Notes under the pieces: generated by a model | Told to the model about the DNA's origin: nothing | The model's input: only the letters and a program-made list of their open reading frames with translations | Database searches by the model: none | Program-made: the position numbers and the translations under genes | NCBI GenBank assembly: GCA_026169815.1 | Contig: JAPFDT010000012.1 | Location: 62,001-126,000 of the forward strand | Direction: 5' to 3' | DNA length: 64,000 nt | From: Pseudogracilibacillus sp. | GTDB taxonomy: Bacteria; Bacillota; Bacilli; Bacillales; Amphibacillaceae | Shown here: positions 1 through 7,048 of the stretch, piece after piece | Layout: each line of letters begins with the position of its first letter | How positions within the stretch are numbered: position 1 is the stretch's first letter

Positions 1-504
1 ACCAAACATCAGTATTGCCAAGCTCTCACTCGCTTTATCTATATCTCTATAAACGGTTCTTTCTGCCACTGAATGACGTTCTGCAATCTTAGTTACACTC
101 TCTTTCTTGTCTGAAACATATAAATCATGCACTACCTGGAACCGTCTTATCTCGTCTGGATCTTCATCTTGCTCACATAATACTTTATATACTTCCATCA
201 TCTTTTCAGTGTACTTTACCATGATTAAGGTTTTCTCTTTGCTACGTTTGATAGACTCCAGCTTGAACTCTTCTGAATCAACTGTAACCATTCCTATCTT
301 TTCGTTAATCTCATCTATTTCAAATTTCACATCCTCACAATGCTTCTTAAAGCCTCGGTAGTTTCTAAGCAGCAGCTTAATGTTACGTAATCGCCTATCG
401 TGCCTTTCTTTATGCTGCAACTTCCTTTCTGCTTGATGAGCTTTTATTGCTTCTTTAGATGCTATCTCTGTGATAAACTTCAACTGTTTTTCTGTGATAT
501 GCAT
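1..504 (-). CDS. RinA-like phage transcriptional regulator (C-terminus off window)
   Basis: An open frame of 168 codons runs from an ATG at 504 off the left edge. The start has a GAGGAATAACC ribosome site lying in the end of the helicase gene. The N-terminal 100 residues are rich in Lys, Arg and Glu and predicted helical. Near the end, a segment reading KIAERHSVAERTVYRDIDKA followed by LMFG matches the helix-turn-helix and final motif of RinA-type late-gene activators. It is the last gene seen in the early transcript, where such activators of packaging and late genes usually sit. The family call rests on the HTH segment alone. Confidence 0.72.
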   Translation of the reverse strand, partial: MHITEKQLKFITEIASKEAIKAHQAERKLQHKERHDRRLRNIKLLLRNYRGFKKHCEDVKFEIDEINEKIGMVTVDSEEFKLESIKRSKEKTLIMVKYTEKMMEVYKVLCEQDEDPDEIRRFQVVHDLYVSDKKESVTKIAERHSVAERTVYRDIDKASESLAILMFG

Positions 505-506
505 GG

Positions 507-1877
507 TTATTCCTCCCTGTATTTATCTAGCCTTGCTTTTACTGCTTCCATGAGATCATCTTGATTAGCTGTTTTGTTTTGAAGTGCCTTCATCACTCGT
601 TCATCTATGGAATCTTCAATAATAAGATGATATACATTTACTTGGTTTTTCTGTCCTTGCCTATGTAGTCTGGCATTCGCTTGCTGGTATAGCTCCAGGC
701 TCCACGTAAGCCCGAACCATATTATAGTATTTCCCCCGTCTTGCATATTCAGCCCATGGCCTGCACTTGCTGGATGTGTTAAAAGGATTGGTATTTCTCC
801 TTTATTCCACTGTTTGAAATGTTTTTCCGTTTCAAGCTTCACTGCTTTTTTAAACCTGTTCTGCAGCCGTTCCAGGTCATGCTTAAAGTTATAGAAAATC
901 AATACGGGTTTACCGTTTGCTTGCTCTATCAGTTCTTCTAGTGCATCTAGCTTTGCATCATGAATAAACTGTACTCCCTGGTCCTCATCATAAACAGCTC
1001 CGTTTGCTAGTTGCAGAAGCTTATTACTCAGTATGGCTGCATTATCTGCTACTACATCTCCATCTGCAAAAGGAAGCAGTAAGTCCTTTTCTAGCTGCAC
1101 GTACTTAGCTCTTGCCTCTTCCGTTAGTTCAACTTTAACAGAATGGTCTACTCTGTCTGGCAGCTTTAAATAATCAATAGACTTCATGCTTACACATATA
1201 TCCTCAATCTTTTTATAAATATTCTCTTCAGCCTCTGGCTTAGGGATCCATTCATACACAATTCTTCTGCCAGGGTCTCCAGCTCCTTGATTAAAGTATC
1301 TGTTTCTATATCCTGTAATGGTCGTACCTAGTCGCTCGCCTCTATCCAGTAAGAATAGCTGCGGCCATAAATCTATTAATCCATTCGGTGCTGGAGTTCC
1401 CGTAAGCCCTACTATTCTTTTTATTAATGGTCTTACCTTTCTTAAAGCTCTAAACCGTTTAGAAGTATTAGACTTAAAGCTTGATAGTTCATCAATCACT
1501 ACCATGTCAAACGGCCATTTCCCTTTAAAATGGTCTACTAGCCATACAACATTTTCACGATTAATCAGATAAATATCTGCTTGCTTGTTTAGTGCTGCAA
1601 GTCTTTCTTTCTCTGAACCTAGAATTTGTGAAGTCTTTAAGTAGCTGATATGCTCCCACTTCTCTATTTCATCTGTCCAGGTATGCTTGGCCACCCGTAA
1701 AGGTGCTATAACTAATGTTCGTTGCACATCAAAATAATCATGCATTAGATCAGCAACAGCAGTTAGTGTTGAAATAGTCTTTCCCATTCCCATATCAAGG
1801 AACAGTCCTGCTTGCTTGTTCTCTATTATTTTATTGATTGAAAACTCCTGGTAATCGTGCGGAATGAAGTTAGTCAC
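507..1877 (-). CDS. Phage SNF2-type DEAD/DEAH helicase
   Basis: A 456-residue superfamily-2 ATPase of the compact phage SNF2 type. Walker A is DMGMGKT (about residues 28-34), Walker B reads IDELSS (about 127-132), and the C-terminal RecA-like domain carries the motif VI segment NARLHRQGQ (about 404-412). Such proteins translocate on or remodel DNA during phage replication or recombination. The start overlaps the stop of the VRR-NUC gene by 4 bp, so the two are probably translationally coupled. This helicase/VRR-NUC pairing is common in phages of Firmicutes. No truncation is seen. Confidence 0.9.
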   Translation of the reverse strand: MTNFIPHDYQEFSINKIIENKQAGLFLDMGMGKTISTLTAVADLMHDYFDVQRTLVIAPLRVAKHTWTDEIEKWEHISYLKTSQILGSEKERLAALNKQADIYLINRENVVWLVDHFKGKWPFDMVVIDELSSFKSNTSKRFRALRKVRPLIKRIVGLTGTPAPNGLIDLWPQLFLLDRGERLGTTITGYRNRYFNQGAGDPGRRIVYEWIPKPEAEENIYKKIEDICVSMKSIDYLKLPDRVDHSVKVELTEEARAKYVQLEKDLLLPFADGDVVADNAAILSNKLLQLANGAVYDEDQGVQFIHDAKLDALEELIEQANGKPVLIFYNFKHDLERLQNRFKKAVKLETEKHFKQWNKGEIPILLTHPASAGHGLNMQDGGNTIIWFGLTWSLELYQQANARLHRQGQKNQVNVYHLIIEDSIDERVMKALQNKTANQDDLMEAVKARLDKYREE

Positions 1878-2149
1878 GTACTCACTCCTTTTATATATTG
1901 GTCTATTCCAGCAACTGAATTGATAACTTCTACATGAAAGCCTAGTTCTCTTAAATCGGCTATTCTTTTTTCTTGAAGCGGTCTCGGCTTTCCTCCTGGA
2001 GCTTTCAGTTCGATAAACGTTAGCTTTCCTCCTGGAAGTAATACTAATCTGTCTGGAAGCCCCCTAATGCTGGAATTTAATTTCAAGGCCTTTCCTCCAA
2101 TTTTACCCACTTCTTTTACTAACTTTTTTTCTATATCTGCTTCTCTCAT
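1874..2149 (-). CDS. VRR-NUC domain nuclease
   Basis: A small (91 aa) nuclease of the VRR-NUC branch of the PD-(D/E)XK fold, associated with DNA junction or replication-intermediate processing. The core is visible as GLPDRLVLLPGG, then FIELKAPGG and a following LQ, which supply the catalytic Asp, Glu and Lys. The ATG at 2149 was chosen because GAGAGGG lies about 10 nt upstream; the longer frame to a TTG at 2179 lacks a ribosome site. Its 3' end overlaps the SNF2 helicase start. The 295-bp gap between this gene and the VapE gene is the iteron-rich block A. Confidence 0.88.
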   Translation of the reverse strand: MREADIEKKLVKEVGKIGGKALKLNSSIRGLPDRLVLLPGGKLTFIELKAPGGKPRPLQEKRIADLRELGFHVEVINSVAGIDQYIKGVST

Positions 2150-2181
2150 TTTAGAATTTCCCTCTCTGGAAAAAATCAATT

Positions 2182-2442
2182 TACAACAGATACAACAGAT
2201 GTAACAGAAATTCCATATATATACGTATATACGTGTTATAGATATTTTCCTATACGTATTATCTATATATCAATATTTATCTTTTGTTAGATATTTCTGT
2301 TGTATCTGTTACATGTTGCGTTGTACCTCAATCACATCAAGGCTTTAAGCCTACAACAGAATTTTTATTTTCTGTTGGATTGTGTTGTATCTGTTACATA
2401 TGGTAAGAAATGGATGTAACGTAATTTTTAAAGTCTGTTACA
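2182..2442. repeat. Iteron-rich non-coding block, copy A
   Basis: An AT-rich non-coding block between the VapE and VRR-NUC genes. Three tandem 9-mers TACAACAGA, TACAACAGA, TGTAACAGA stand at 2182-2208. Inverted copies (TCTGTTGTA, TCTGTTACA and variants) lie at about 2296-2314, 2371-2398 and 2434-2442, with one forward copy at 2352-2360. In between is a run of TATA/TACGTATA sequence. The block is repeated, in the same orientation, at 15061-15307; the two copies share long identical stretches such as GTATATACGTGTTATAGA. An origin of phage replication or a set of regulator sites are both possible. Confidence 0.85.
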
Positions 2443-2444
2443 TT

Positions 2445-4859
2445 TTAAACTCTTACATAAGCTCTCTGCTGCCCGTATATTTTTCCAAAACTTAATGATG
2501 ATCCGTAAGCAGTCCATCCTGGCATTTCTCTTAAAATATCGTTTATGTTTCTCGCCTCAATCGGTCTAAATAGTTTAGGGTCTCCGTTAAATACTTCTAC
2601 CCATATTTCTAGTGCACATACTCGGTCACGTAATTCAGTTCCGGGGCTCCCTCCAAAATCCCCATCCATATATAAACGTCTCTCGTTTAGGTCTTTCTCG
2701 CTCCAATCTGAAGGAAGTTTCTGCTCTAAGAACTCCTGGACCAATCCAAACATAGGGTTTTCTTCTCTATGCTGCTCTTGAATCTTTTGTGCTTCGGCTT
2801 CCATCTCGCCCTCCAGATAAAGCTTTTCGCCATCATGGTAACGTTGCACGGCTTCGGCCCATAGTTGGTTAATTTCCTCTTTCGTTAAGTCCTTCCAGAT
2901 GCTTTTAGTCCGTTCTTGTTCTCCTACTTTCACTGGCCAGAAACGTCTGTTACCCGTTCTATCTCTAAGGAACTCTGAATCATTAGTAGTTCCTATAATA
3001 ATGTTCTGTCTAGGGAATACTGATACTTGTCGGCCATACGCTACTCTGAAAATATCTTCTCTTTTCGTTAAGAAATGTTTAATTGCATCTGTATCAGCTT
3101 TTCTTGTTGCAGTAAGTTCTCCCATCTCAATCACCCATGCACCTTGCAGCTGTTCATAAGCTTCTTTTCCTTGCACGGTGCTTAGTGAGTCGGAAAACCA
3201 TTCTCCTCCTAGTTTATCTAAAATTAAGCTTTTACCTATTCCTTGTGGACCTACTAACGTAAGCATATAGTCAAACTTGCATCCAGGTTGAAAGATACGT
3301 TTCACTCCAGCCGTGAATGCTTTTCTTGTTACGGTACGTATAAAGTTAGTATCTTCAGCTCCCAGGTAATCAATGAGAAGCGTATCAAGCCTTTCTTCTC
3401 CATCCCAATGCAAACTATCTAAGTACTCTCTTACTGGATGATGTCTGTGCCGTTTCATTACTACTCCTAAAGCATCTCGTACCTTTCCAGGTGAGTCTAT
3501 ATCGTAAACAGACTCCAGATAATGAAACAGAGCAGCCTCATCATCATCACTCCATAAGTCTCCAGCTTTAGCATGTTCCCACGGTAGATCATCTAATATA
3601 ACTGGCCTATGAGAAAACTCGTTATATACTATCTTGCCTTTAAGGTTGCTGTCGTTCTCTAATACAAGCAAAGCGTTATTCCTGGTAGATAGTATTTTTC
3701 CAGTCTTTGCGTGTCTATCTAATCGCTTCAGCCATTCGTTATCACTTTCGGCAATGTCTACTATGTCAAAATCGTTGCCAGCTTCTTCTAGCCGTTCAAG
3801 TCCAAGCGTATGCTTTACTTTATCGTCTGAACTTGCAAACTCCGTCATGGCCATATTAGAAGGTAAACGGACAACGGGAGTTCCTTCTTTTGCATCTTCA
3901 TCACGTACTCCGAACTTATGCAGCCGTACCAGGTCAAAACTGTTTACTAATGAGCCACCTACTGGGTCTGTTCCATGATGAGAGTATGCGAACTTTCCCT
4001 CATCATATAAAACTAAACCTCCACTTGTGGAACCTTCAATGTAGGAATACCTGCCATCATCTTCCTGCTTGTAAACATCTTTTAAAAATGTTTCTATCGC
4101 TTCTGGAATAGAGTAGGCTCTACAAAAAGCACCAATCATTCCAGGCTTTTCATGTGGATCTCCTTGCCTGTCTGCTAAACGTTTTCTAGTCTGCTGCACT
4201 CTACTGGACTCTGGCCAGTAAGATGGGTCTGTCCAGTCTGGATAACGTTCTAATACTTCATCTGGATCTAACCAGGCTGCATCTTGCATTTCAAAAACGA
4301 ACTCTGCATCATGAGACGTACTTGGCCAGTACATGAGACGTTGCGGCTCATACGTTGTATCGTCAAAGAAATCTATGCCTATATCTGCAGCTAATCGTCT
4401 ACTAACTGCTTGATATTCATCTGGAGTTATTGGCCTACTTAAAGGAATAACTAAACGTATTCTAGGGTTTTTCGGAGTATGAGAGTGTGTTGAATACACT
4501 AAACAAGCAAAATCAAACATCATCTCAACACTTGTCCAGAAGTCTCCCTTAATAAAGTCTGCATCTAAAGTTAATAGCTGCCTCCAGGCAACGGCATCTG
4601 TTTTCCTGCGGCCACCTTTTAAGGAACCCCCAACATAGCCCCCTACGTCTTTAATATCATCTTGAATACTCTTAGCAGACTTTCTATATTCTTCAAATGT
4701 TTCCCCTGTTCTAGTAGTTTGTGAGAGACGTTTGGCCAAGTCTGACCAAAGCATCTCTCTATTTTTCCATTGCGTTTCTTTTCTATTTCTACCAGTAGCA
4801 ATAGTAAGGGATCCATCATATTCAATTTTTTGTTTTTTATTGTCTTGTTCTATTCCCAT
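2445..4859 (-). CDS. VapE-type phage primase/helicase
   Basis: An 804-residue protein of the virulence-associated-E family. The C-terminal half is a superfamily-3-like ATPase: Walker A GPQGIGKS (about residue 535), Walker B WVIEMGEL, then IGTTND and RRFWPV. The N-terminal 250 residues carry LTLDADF, STHSHT followed by RIRLVIPL, and PQRLMYW, which fit the Asp-Asp, His and Arg motifs of an archaeo-eukaryotic-type primase domain (inference). Together this gives a primer-synthesising replicative helicase. The start is taken at the ATG (4859), preceded by GTGGTGG; a GTG at 4871 is an alternative. The gene ends inside block A. Confidence 0.87.
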   Translation of the reverse strand: MGIEQDNKKQKIEYDGSLTIATGRNRKETQWKNREMLWSDLAKRLSQTTRTGETFEEYRKSAKSIQDDIKDVGGYVGGSLKGGRRKTDAVAWRQLLTLDADFIKGDFWTSVEMMFDFACLVYSTHSHTPKNPRIRLVIPLSRPITPDEYQAVSRRLAADIGIDFFDDTTYEPQRLMYWPSTSHDAEFVFEMQDAAWLDPDEVLERYPDWTDPSYWPESSRVQQTRKRLADRQGDPHEKPGMIGAFCRAYSIPEAIETFLKDVYKQEDDGRYSYIEGSTSGGLVLYDEGKFAYSHHGTDPVGGSLVNSFDLVRLHKFGVRDEDAKEGTPVVRLPSNMAMTEFASSDDKVKHTLGLERLEEAGNDFDIVDIAESDNEWLKRLDRHAKTGKILSTRNNALLVLENDSNLKGKIVYNEFSHRPVILDDLPWEHAKAGDLWSDDDEAALFHYLESVYDIDSPGKVRDALGVVMKRHRHHPVREYLDSLHWDGEERLDTLLIDYLGAEDTNFIRTVTRKAFTAGVKRIFQPGCKFDYMLTLVGPQGIGKSLILDKLGGEWFSDSLSTVQGKEAYEQLQGAWVIEMGELTATRKADTDAIKHFLTKREDIFRVAYGRQVSVFPRQNIIIGTTNDSEFLRDRTGNRRFWPVKVGEQERTKSIWKDLTKEEINQLWAEAVQRYHDGEKLYLEGEMEAEAQKIQEQHREENPMFGLVQEFLEQKLPSDWSEKDLNERRLYMDGDFGGSPGTELRDRVCALEIWVEVFNGDPKLFRPIEARNINDILREMPGWTAYGSSLSFGKIYGQQRAYVRV

Positions 4860-4874
4860 CTGAACCACCACTTT

Positions 4875-5033
4875 CTATAAAACTATGGAGCTTACTATAA
4901 AACTGATAATACTTACAATACATAAAGCTGCTGCCCTTTCAGCTAAGTTTTTATTCTCTGCCCGTCCATCAATTGCGAATATAAATGATATGAAAATGAT
5001 AGATAGTAGGGCAATCTTATAAGTTAAAATCAT
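4875..5033 (-). CDS. Small phage membrane protein, 52 aa
   Basis: A 52-codon reading frame between the VapE gene and the HhH-like gene. Its ATG at 5033 follows a perfect GGAGG at a normal distance. The protein has two hydrophobic segments (about residues 5-20, and from about 37 to the end) joined by a charged loop IDGRAENKNLAERA, as in a two-pass membrane protein. It ends 15 nt before the VapE start and fits the packed gene order. Function unknown. Confidence 0.62.
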   Translation of the reverse strand: MILTYKIALLSIIFISFIFAIDGRAENKNLAERAAALCIVSIISFIVSSIVL

Positions 5034-5043
5034 AGCTTGCCTC

Positions 5044-5250
5044 CTACTCAAAATACTTTGAACCTAGATGCGTTTTTATTCTTTTCATTGTTTTTTCTCC
5101 AATGCCTGGAACTTCTTCTAAGCCTTTAAACTTCTCTGCAAAGAAACTGACTGATCGTGCTATGCCTTCTCTTACACCTGCGTCATATCCCTCATCCCAT
5201 TTCTTTAATAGAAGAGGGTTCTTGTTGCGTTTCCTTTTCTTCCTGGACAT
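5044..5250 (-). CDS. Small phage protein with helix-hairpin-helix-like end
   Basis: A 68-residue basic protein beginning MSRKKRKRNKN. The C-terminal part reads GLEEVPGIGEKTMKRIKTHLG, with PGIGEKT as the hairpin of a helix-hairpin-helix DNA-binding motif. The ATG at 5250 follows AAAGGAGG at about 9 nt, a strong start. The 5' end overlaps the preceding gene by 59 nt in a different frame, but both frames have sensible starts. A DNA-binding role is inferred only. Confidence 0.6.
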   Translation of the reverse strand: MSRKKRKRNKNPLLLKKWDEGYDAGVREGIARSVSFFAEKFKGLEEVPGIGEKTMKRIKTHLGSKYFE

Positions 5251-5419
5251 ATGCAGCAGCCTCCTTTATCGCTTTTCTTGCCGTTCTACCTCCATCAATA
5301 ACTACTGTCCAATATTCACCACGTTCATAATGTTTAGGGTTTCCATAGAACTGGAGAGCTCGTTCAAGTGTTTTTATTCTCTCTTCAAGGTCAAGTATCA
5401 GTTCTTTATCATCTTTCAT
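5192..5419 (-). CDS. Hypothetical phage protein, 75 aa
   Basis: A 75-residue acidic/amphipathic protein whose first 25 residues (DDKELILDLEERIKTLERAL) form a likely coiled coil. No catalytic motif is visible. Its start overlaps the end of the preceding gene by 11 nt and its end overlaps the next by 59 nt. The ribosome site is weak, suggesting coupling to the upstream gene. Function unknown. Confidence 0.6.
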   Translation of the reverse strand: MKDDKELILDLEERIKTLERALQFYGNPKHYERGEYWTVVIDGGRTARKAIKEAAAYVQEEKETQQEPSSIKEMG

Positions 5420-5837
5420 AAGAACCTACCGCCACTTCATGGCTACTAGACCAGAAGCCTTTCTTTCCACTGTTGACCCGTTCGTTCACTTCCATGAAAT
5501 GGCTGTAATTTTCTAATCCATAAGATAGAACCTTTTCTGCTTTATCTTCTCGTATATCTTGGAGCATGGTTTCCACTGCATCAAAACCATAATATAGCCT
5601 ATCTACTCCACTGTTTGAATGCTTGCGGAAACCTGTTCTATTACTTTGTAAGTTGTAACGGTATCTGTATTGACTAAGCCCTTTATGGTCGCTTATGCGA
5701 ATACTGTTACATACCCCGTAATCTAGCTTTAAGTAAATGCTTTGCGAACTCATGCTGTCATATCGTTGAATAATAAAGCCTGCTGCAAGAAGCTGACTAG
5801 CTACATACTCGGCCATTTCAACTATGGTCTTAGTCAT
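5409..5837 (-). CDS. Hypothetical phage protein, 142 aa
   Basis: A 142-residue protein with alternating hydrophobic and polar stretches and many Tyr and Arg residues, probably a compact alpha/beta fold. No known motif was recognised. It starts at an ATG after GTGGAGGCGAA and overlaps the DUF3310 gene by 8 nt, so it belongs to the same early transcript. Confidence 0.68.
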   Translation of the reverse strand: MTKTIVEMAEYVASQLLAAGFIIQRYDSMSSQSIYLKLDYGVCNSIRISDHKGLSQYRYRYNLQSNRTGFRKHSNSGVDRLYYGFDAVETMLQDIREDKAEKVLSYGLENYSHFMEVNERVNSGKKGFWSSSHEVAVGSYER

Positions 5838-6063
5838 TCATATTCGCCTCCACTATCTCTAGTAATTTATTTAAGTACCATCTCGCTTTTTCCAAATCTT
5901 CCTGCCCGTTCTTAAAATGGTATCGGCTCATGTATTTAATGATGTTCCCTACCAGATAGCCCTCCGGCCCTGGTAGGTGCTGCACGGTATCTAAAATGAC
6001 ATCTATTGTTTCAAAACGTCCTTGAGTGTAATGCTTAGGGCTGTTTACTACATCAATGGCCAT
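5830..6063 (-). CDS. DUF3310 family phage protein
   Basis: A 77-residue member of the DUF3310 family, sometimes labelled a nucleotide-kinase-like phage domain. The hallmark segments are NSPKHYTQG near the N-terminus, NIIKYMSRY in the middle and LEKARWYLNKLLE at the end. The ATG follows AAAGGAGG. These proteins are usually found next to phage nucleotide metabolism or replication genes, as here; the biochemical role is not established. Confidence 0.85.
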   Translation of the reverse strand: MAIDVVNSPKHYTQGRFETIDVILDTVQHLPGPEGYLVGNIIKYMSRYHFKNGQEDLEKARWYLNKLLEIVEANMND

Positions 6064-6440
6064 AGTAAATCTGCCTCCTTTGTCACTTCTCCATACGGCT
6101 CAAAATGGGAAGTTAAATCATATAGCTCTAGTGTTCCTGTCCAGCTCCCGTAAGTTTTACCGTACTGAAGGATAAGTTTATCTTCAGCTATCTGTATTTC
6201 TACCTCAAAGCCTTTAAGCTTCTTTATGAACTGTTCATATATTTTATTGTTTATGATAATATCGCCAGCCTTAGCAGGCTCCATTTTCGATTTCATAAAC
6301 TTTCTTACAAACATCTCAGCCCCTTCTATCTCTGCATCCCATTTAGCTTTATCGGCTGCTGTTTTTTCTTTTCTGCGTTTTTGCTTTAGGCTGGATATTT
6401 CAGCCCGTTGATCTTTAAGAAATCTATCTAAAATAGACAT
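6048..6440 (-). CDS. Hypothetical phage protein, 130 aa
   Basis: A 130-residue protein with a Lys/Glu-rich helical N-terminal half (about residues 1-50) and a C-terminal half of probable beta strands (QYGKTYGSWTGTLELYDL). The ATG follows AAGGAGATATTAAA. The 3' end overlaps DUF3310 by 16 nt and the gene starts one base after the clamp-like gene ends. No family recognised. Confidence 0.65.
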   Translation of the reverse strand: MSILDRFLKDQRAEISSLKQKRRKEKTAADKAKWDAEIEGAEMFVRKFMKSKMEPAKAGDIIINNKIYEQFIKKLKGFEVEIQIAEDKLILQYGKTYGSWTGTLELYDLTSHFEPYGEVTKEADLLWPLM

Positions 6441-6441
6441 T

Positions 6442-7032
6442 TTAATATCTCCTTACTGGCAGTATTAAAGCCATTATTTTTTCATCTGGACTAACTAGAG
6501 TGAACGGCCGTAATTTCCCTGTAAGATTAAGTTCTACTTCTGCATATCCAAAGTCTTTAAACATCCGTAAAGCATCTAGCCAGTATGCAGCATTAGATGA
6601 GAACTTTCTTTCTTCTGGAATTTCAGTAGAAAGGGAGTATTTAGCTGTTACTCCTTCCGTTTCAGAGAAAAGCGTATTTTTGTTAAACTCCATAATCGTG
6701 TCCTCTTTAGATACTCTTCCTGCTACGTGAATTAAATCTATTGCTTTAATAAATTCATCTGTTTTAATACTTTCACTAAAATTAAACTCTTTAGGGATTA
6801 AGCGTTCTATGTTTGGATATTCTAAGTCTAGCGTTTTTCCCCCTGGAGTAATTACTGCATCTTCTTGCAGCTCTTTATCGTGTATCTCTTTTGCATAGTA
6901 AAGAACGTGGCTATTTGTTGCAGCTGCATCTCCATTTACCAGATGAAGCACTCCTTCTAATACTGGCCTGGCTTTTTCGTCTGTAATATCTTTAGCTACT
7001 TTCTTAGCATGTTTTATAAACTTTTTATACAA
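6442..7032 (-). CDS. Short DnaN-like (beta) sliding clamp protein of phage
   Basis: About 196 residues, roughly half the length of a bacterial DnaN (about 378). From memory of the Bacillus subtilis DnaN sequence, the segments match its domains II and III in order: RPVLEGV (for RPILTGV), ATNSHVL (for ATDSHRL), VITPGGKTLDL, YPNIERLIP with KTDEFIKAID, YWLDALRMF, LTGKLRPF and the C-terminal LILPVRRY (for LILPVRTY). Domain I is absent and domain II looks shortened. It lies directly downstream of the phage polymerase, so it is probably its processivity clamp. Start is uncertain: TTG 7032 is best placed for the GAGGTGG site; GTG 7041 is the alternative. Confidence 0.8.
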   Translation of the reverse strand: MYKKFIKHAKKVAKDITDEKARPVLEGVLHLVNGDAAATNSHVLYYAKEIHDKELQEDAVITPGGKTLDLEYPNIERLIPKEFNFSESIKTDEFIKAIDLIHVAGRVSKEDTIMEFNKNTLFSETEGVTAKYSLSTEIPEERKFSSNAAYWLDALRMFKDFGYAEVELNLTGKLRPFTLVSPDEKIMALILPVRRY

Positions 7033-7048
7033 TACATCCACCTCAGTT

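Noticed and set aside
1318-1572. Plus-strand frame inside the SNF2 helicase gene
   Set aside because: Antisense shadow of a strongly conserved ATPase; no start site.
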